Assembly: GCA_028281485.1 (NCBI GenBank)
Contig: JANQJT010000102.1
Location: 1 to 7,463 of the forward strand
Source of the DNA: Phycisphaeraceae bacterium
GTDB lineage: Bacteria; Planctomycetota; Phycisphaerae; Phycisphaerales; Zrk34
Reading direction: 5' to 3'
Length of the DNA: 7,463 nt
In this document: in pieces, positions 6,885 through 7,463 of the stretch
Layout: every line of letters starts with the position of its first letter
Position numbering within the stretch: position 1 is the stretch's first letter
Notes under the pieces: generated by a model
What the model was told of the DNA's origin: nothing
The model's input: only the letters and a program-made list of their open reading frames with translations
The model's database searches: none
Program-made: the position numbers and the translations under genes

Positions 6885-7463
6885 ATGAATCCGGTCACGC
6901 TTGAGCTGTTGAATGACGAATGGGACGCCGTGCGCGCCAGGTGGGAGGCGTTGCGACGCGATCACGACGAACGGGCGTTGACGACGACGCCGACCGAGGG
7001 TGTCTGGCCCGTGGCGGGCATCGCCGAGCACCTGCACACGACGCTGGCGCTGTACGAGCCGCTGATCCGCGCGCACATCCACAAGCTGCGCGGGGCGGGC
7101 CAGACCGGTGACCAGACGGTTCGGCCGGGCTGGTTCGCGCGAAAGTTCATCCACTTCGCCGGCCCCGACAACCACAAGAAACTCAAGGCCCCCAAGCGGT
7201 TCGGCCCGAAGCCGGGCAAGGTGTCGATCCACGTCATCGATCGGGCAATCGAGCAGACGGGCGTGCTGACCGCGCTGCTGGCTGAGGCGCGCGGGGTGGA
7301 ACTGAACCGCGGGAAGTTCGGCTCACCGATCACGCGGTTGATCCGCTTCACGCTCGGCGAGGGCCTGACGCTCATGGTGCGCCATCACCAGCGTCACACC
7401 AACCAGGCCGAGCAACGCGTCGCGATGATGGACGCGGCGCCGGGCGTGGCGGTCGCGACGCAA
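6885..7463 (+). CDS. DinB-like four-helix metalloprotein, 5' part
   Basis: The frame stays open for 193 codons to the window edge, so the stop is missing. The ATG at 6885 has AAGGAG eight bases upstream. The sequence has the DinB/YfiT-like pattern: an N-terminal amphipathic helix, then W-x6-EHL with His49 (WPVAGIAEHL). A distal helix carries H-x3-H with His167 and His171 (MVRHHQRHTNQAEQRV). These three histidines form the usual metal site of the family (nickel or zinc in studied members). Some relatives are thiol transferases for low-molecular-weight thiols; others have no known role. Family members are usually about 150-180 residues, so the stop is probably close. It lies 79 bases after the sulfatase and could be read from the same transcript, but there is no obvious functional link. 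A DNA-damage role should not be assumed from the family name. Confidence 0.8.
   Translation, partial: MNPVTLELLNDEWDAVRARWEALRRDHDERALTTTPTEGVWPVAGIAEHLHTTLALYEPLIRAHIHKLRGAGQTGDQTVRPGWFARKFIHFAGPDNHKKLKAPKRFGPKPGKVSIHVIDRAIEQTGVLTALLAEARGVELNRGKFGSPITRLIRFTLGEGLTLMVRHHQRHTNQAEQRVAMMDAAPGVAVATQ

Noticed and set aside
5261..6898. Long minus-strand open frame (545 codons) opposite the sulfatase
   Set aside because: It is a GC-rich shadow frame, rich in His, Arg, Val and Pro with no domain, and lies fully antisense to a sulfatase with all catalytic motifs.

Overview
The window is about 7.5 kb of mostly GC-rich DNA. It reads like a planctomycete, probably of the Phycisphaerae type. The reasons are a planctomycete-like GroEL with the GGM tail, a PEP-CTERM exosortase-target protein, and a secreted formylglycine sulfatase beside it. 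This placement is inferred from gene content, not from a database match.

Layout, left to right: (1) The 3' end of groES (1-123) and complete groEL (172-1812) form the usual chaperonin operon. It is followed by two stem-loops (1842-1894, 1920-1936) and a clear rho-independent terminator (1965-2000). (2) A markedly AT-richer segment (about 2000-3240) holds a convergent two-gene minus-strand cassette with a 4-base GTGA overlap. The first gene encodes a small basic protein of 77 aa. The second encodes a 242-aa protein with a helical cytosolic part and two C-terminal membrane helices. I do not recognise either family with certainty. (3) No convincing gene is seen from 2974 to 3590, except a short decayed C-terminal tail that resembles a medium-chain (zinc/quinone) dehydrogenase (3315-3389, minus). 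Its GC content and remnant character suggest that the AT-rich cassette sits at a site of past rearrangement. (4) Two tandem plus-strand paralogs (3591-4046, 4204-4491) encode small cysteine-motif proteins. They align without gaps for about 80 residues, but one cysteine is shifted by two positions and the first copy has a long unrelated tail. (5) A PEP-CTERM surface/exopolysaccharide-associated protein (4518-5210, minus) is divergent from a sulfatase (5375-6805, plus). The region between them carries promoter-like boxes and a perfect 6+4+6 inverted repeat. (6) The 5' part of a DinB-like four-helix metalloprotein gene (6885-end) runs off the window.

The chaperonin operon and the sulfatase are standard. 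The PEP-CTERM/sulfatase pair fits a cell that handles sulfated polysaccharides at its surface. The parts that deserve attention are the AT-rich two-gene membrane cassette and the cysteine-motif paralog pair.
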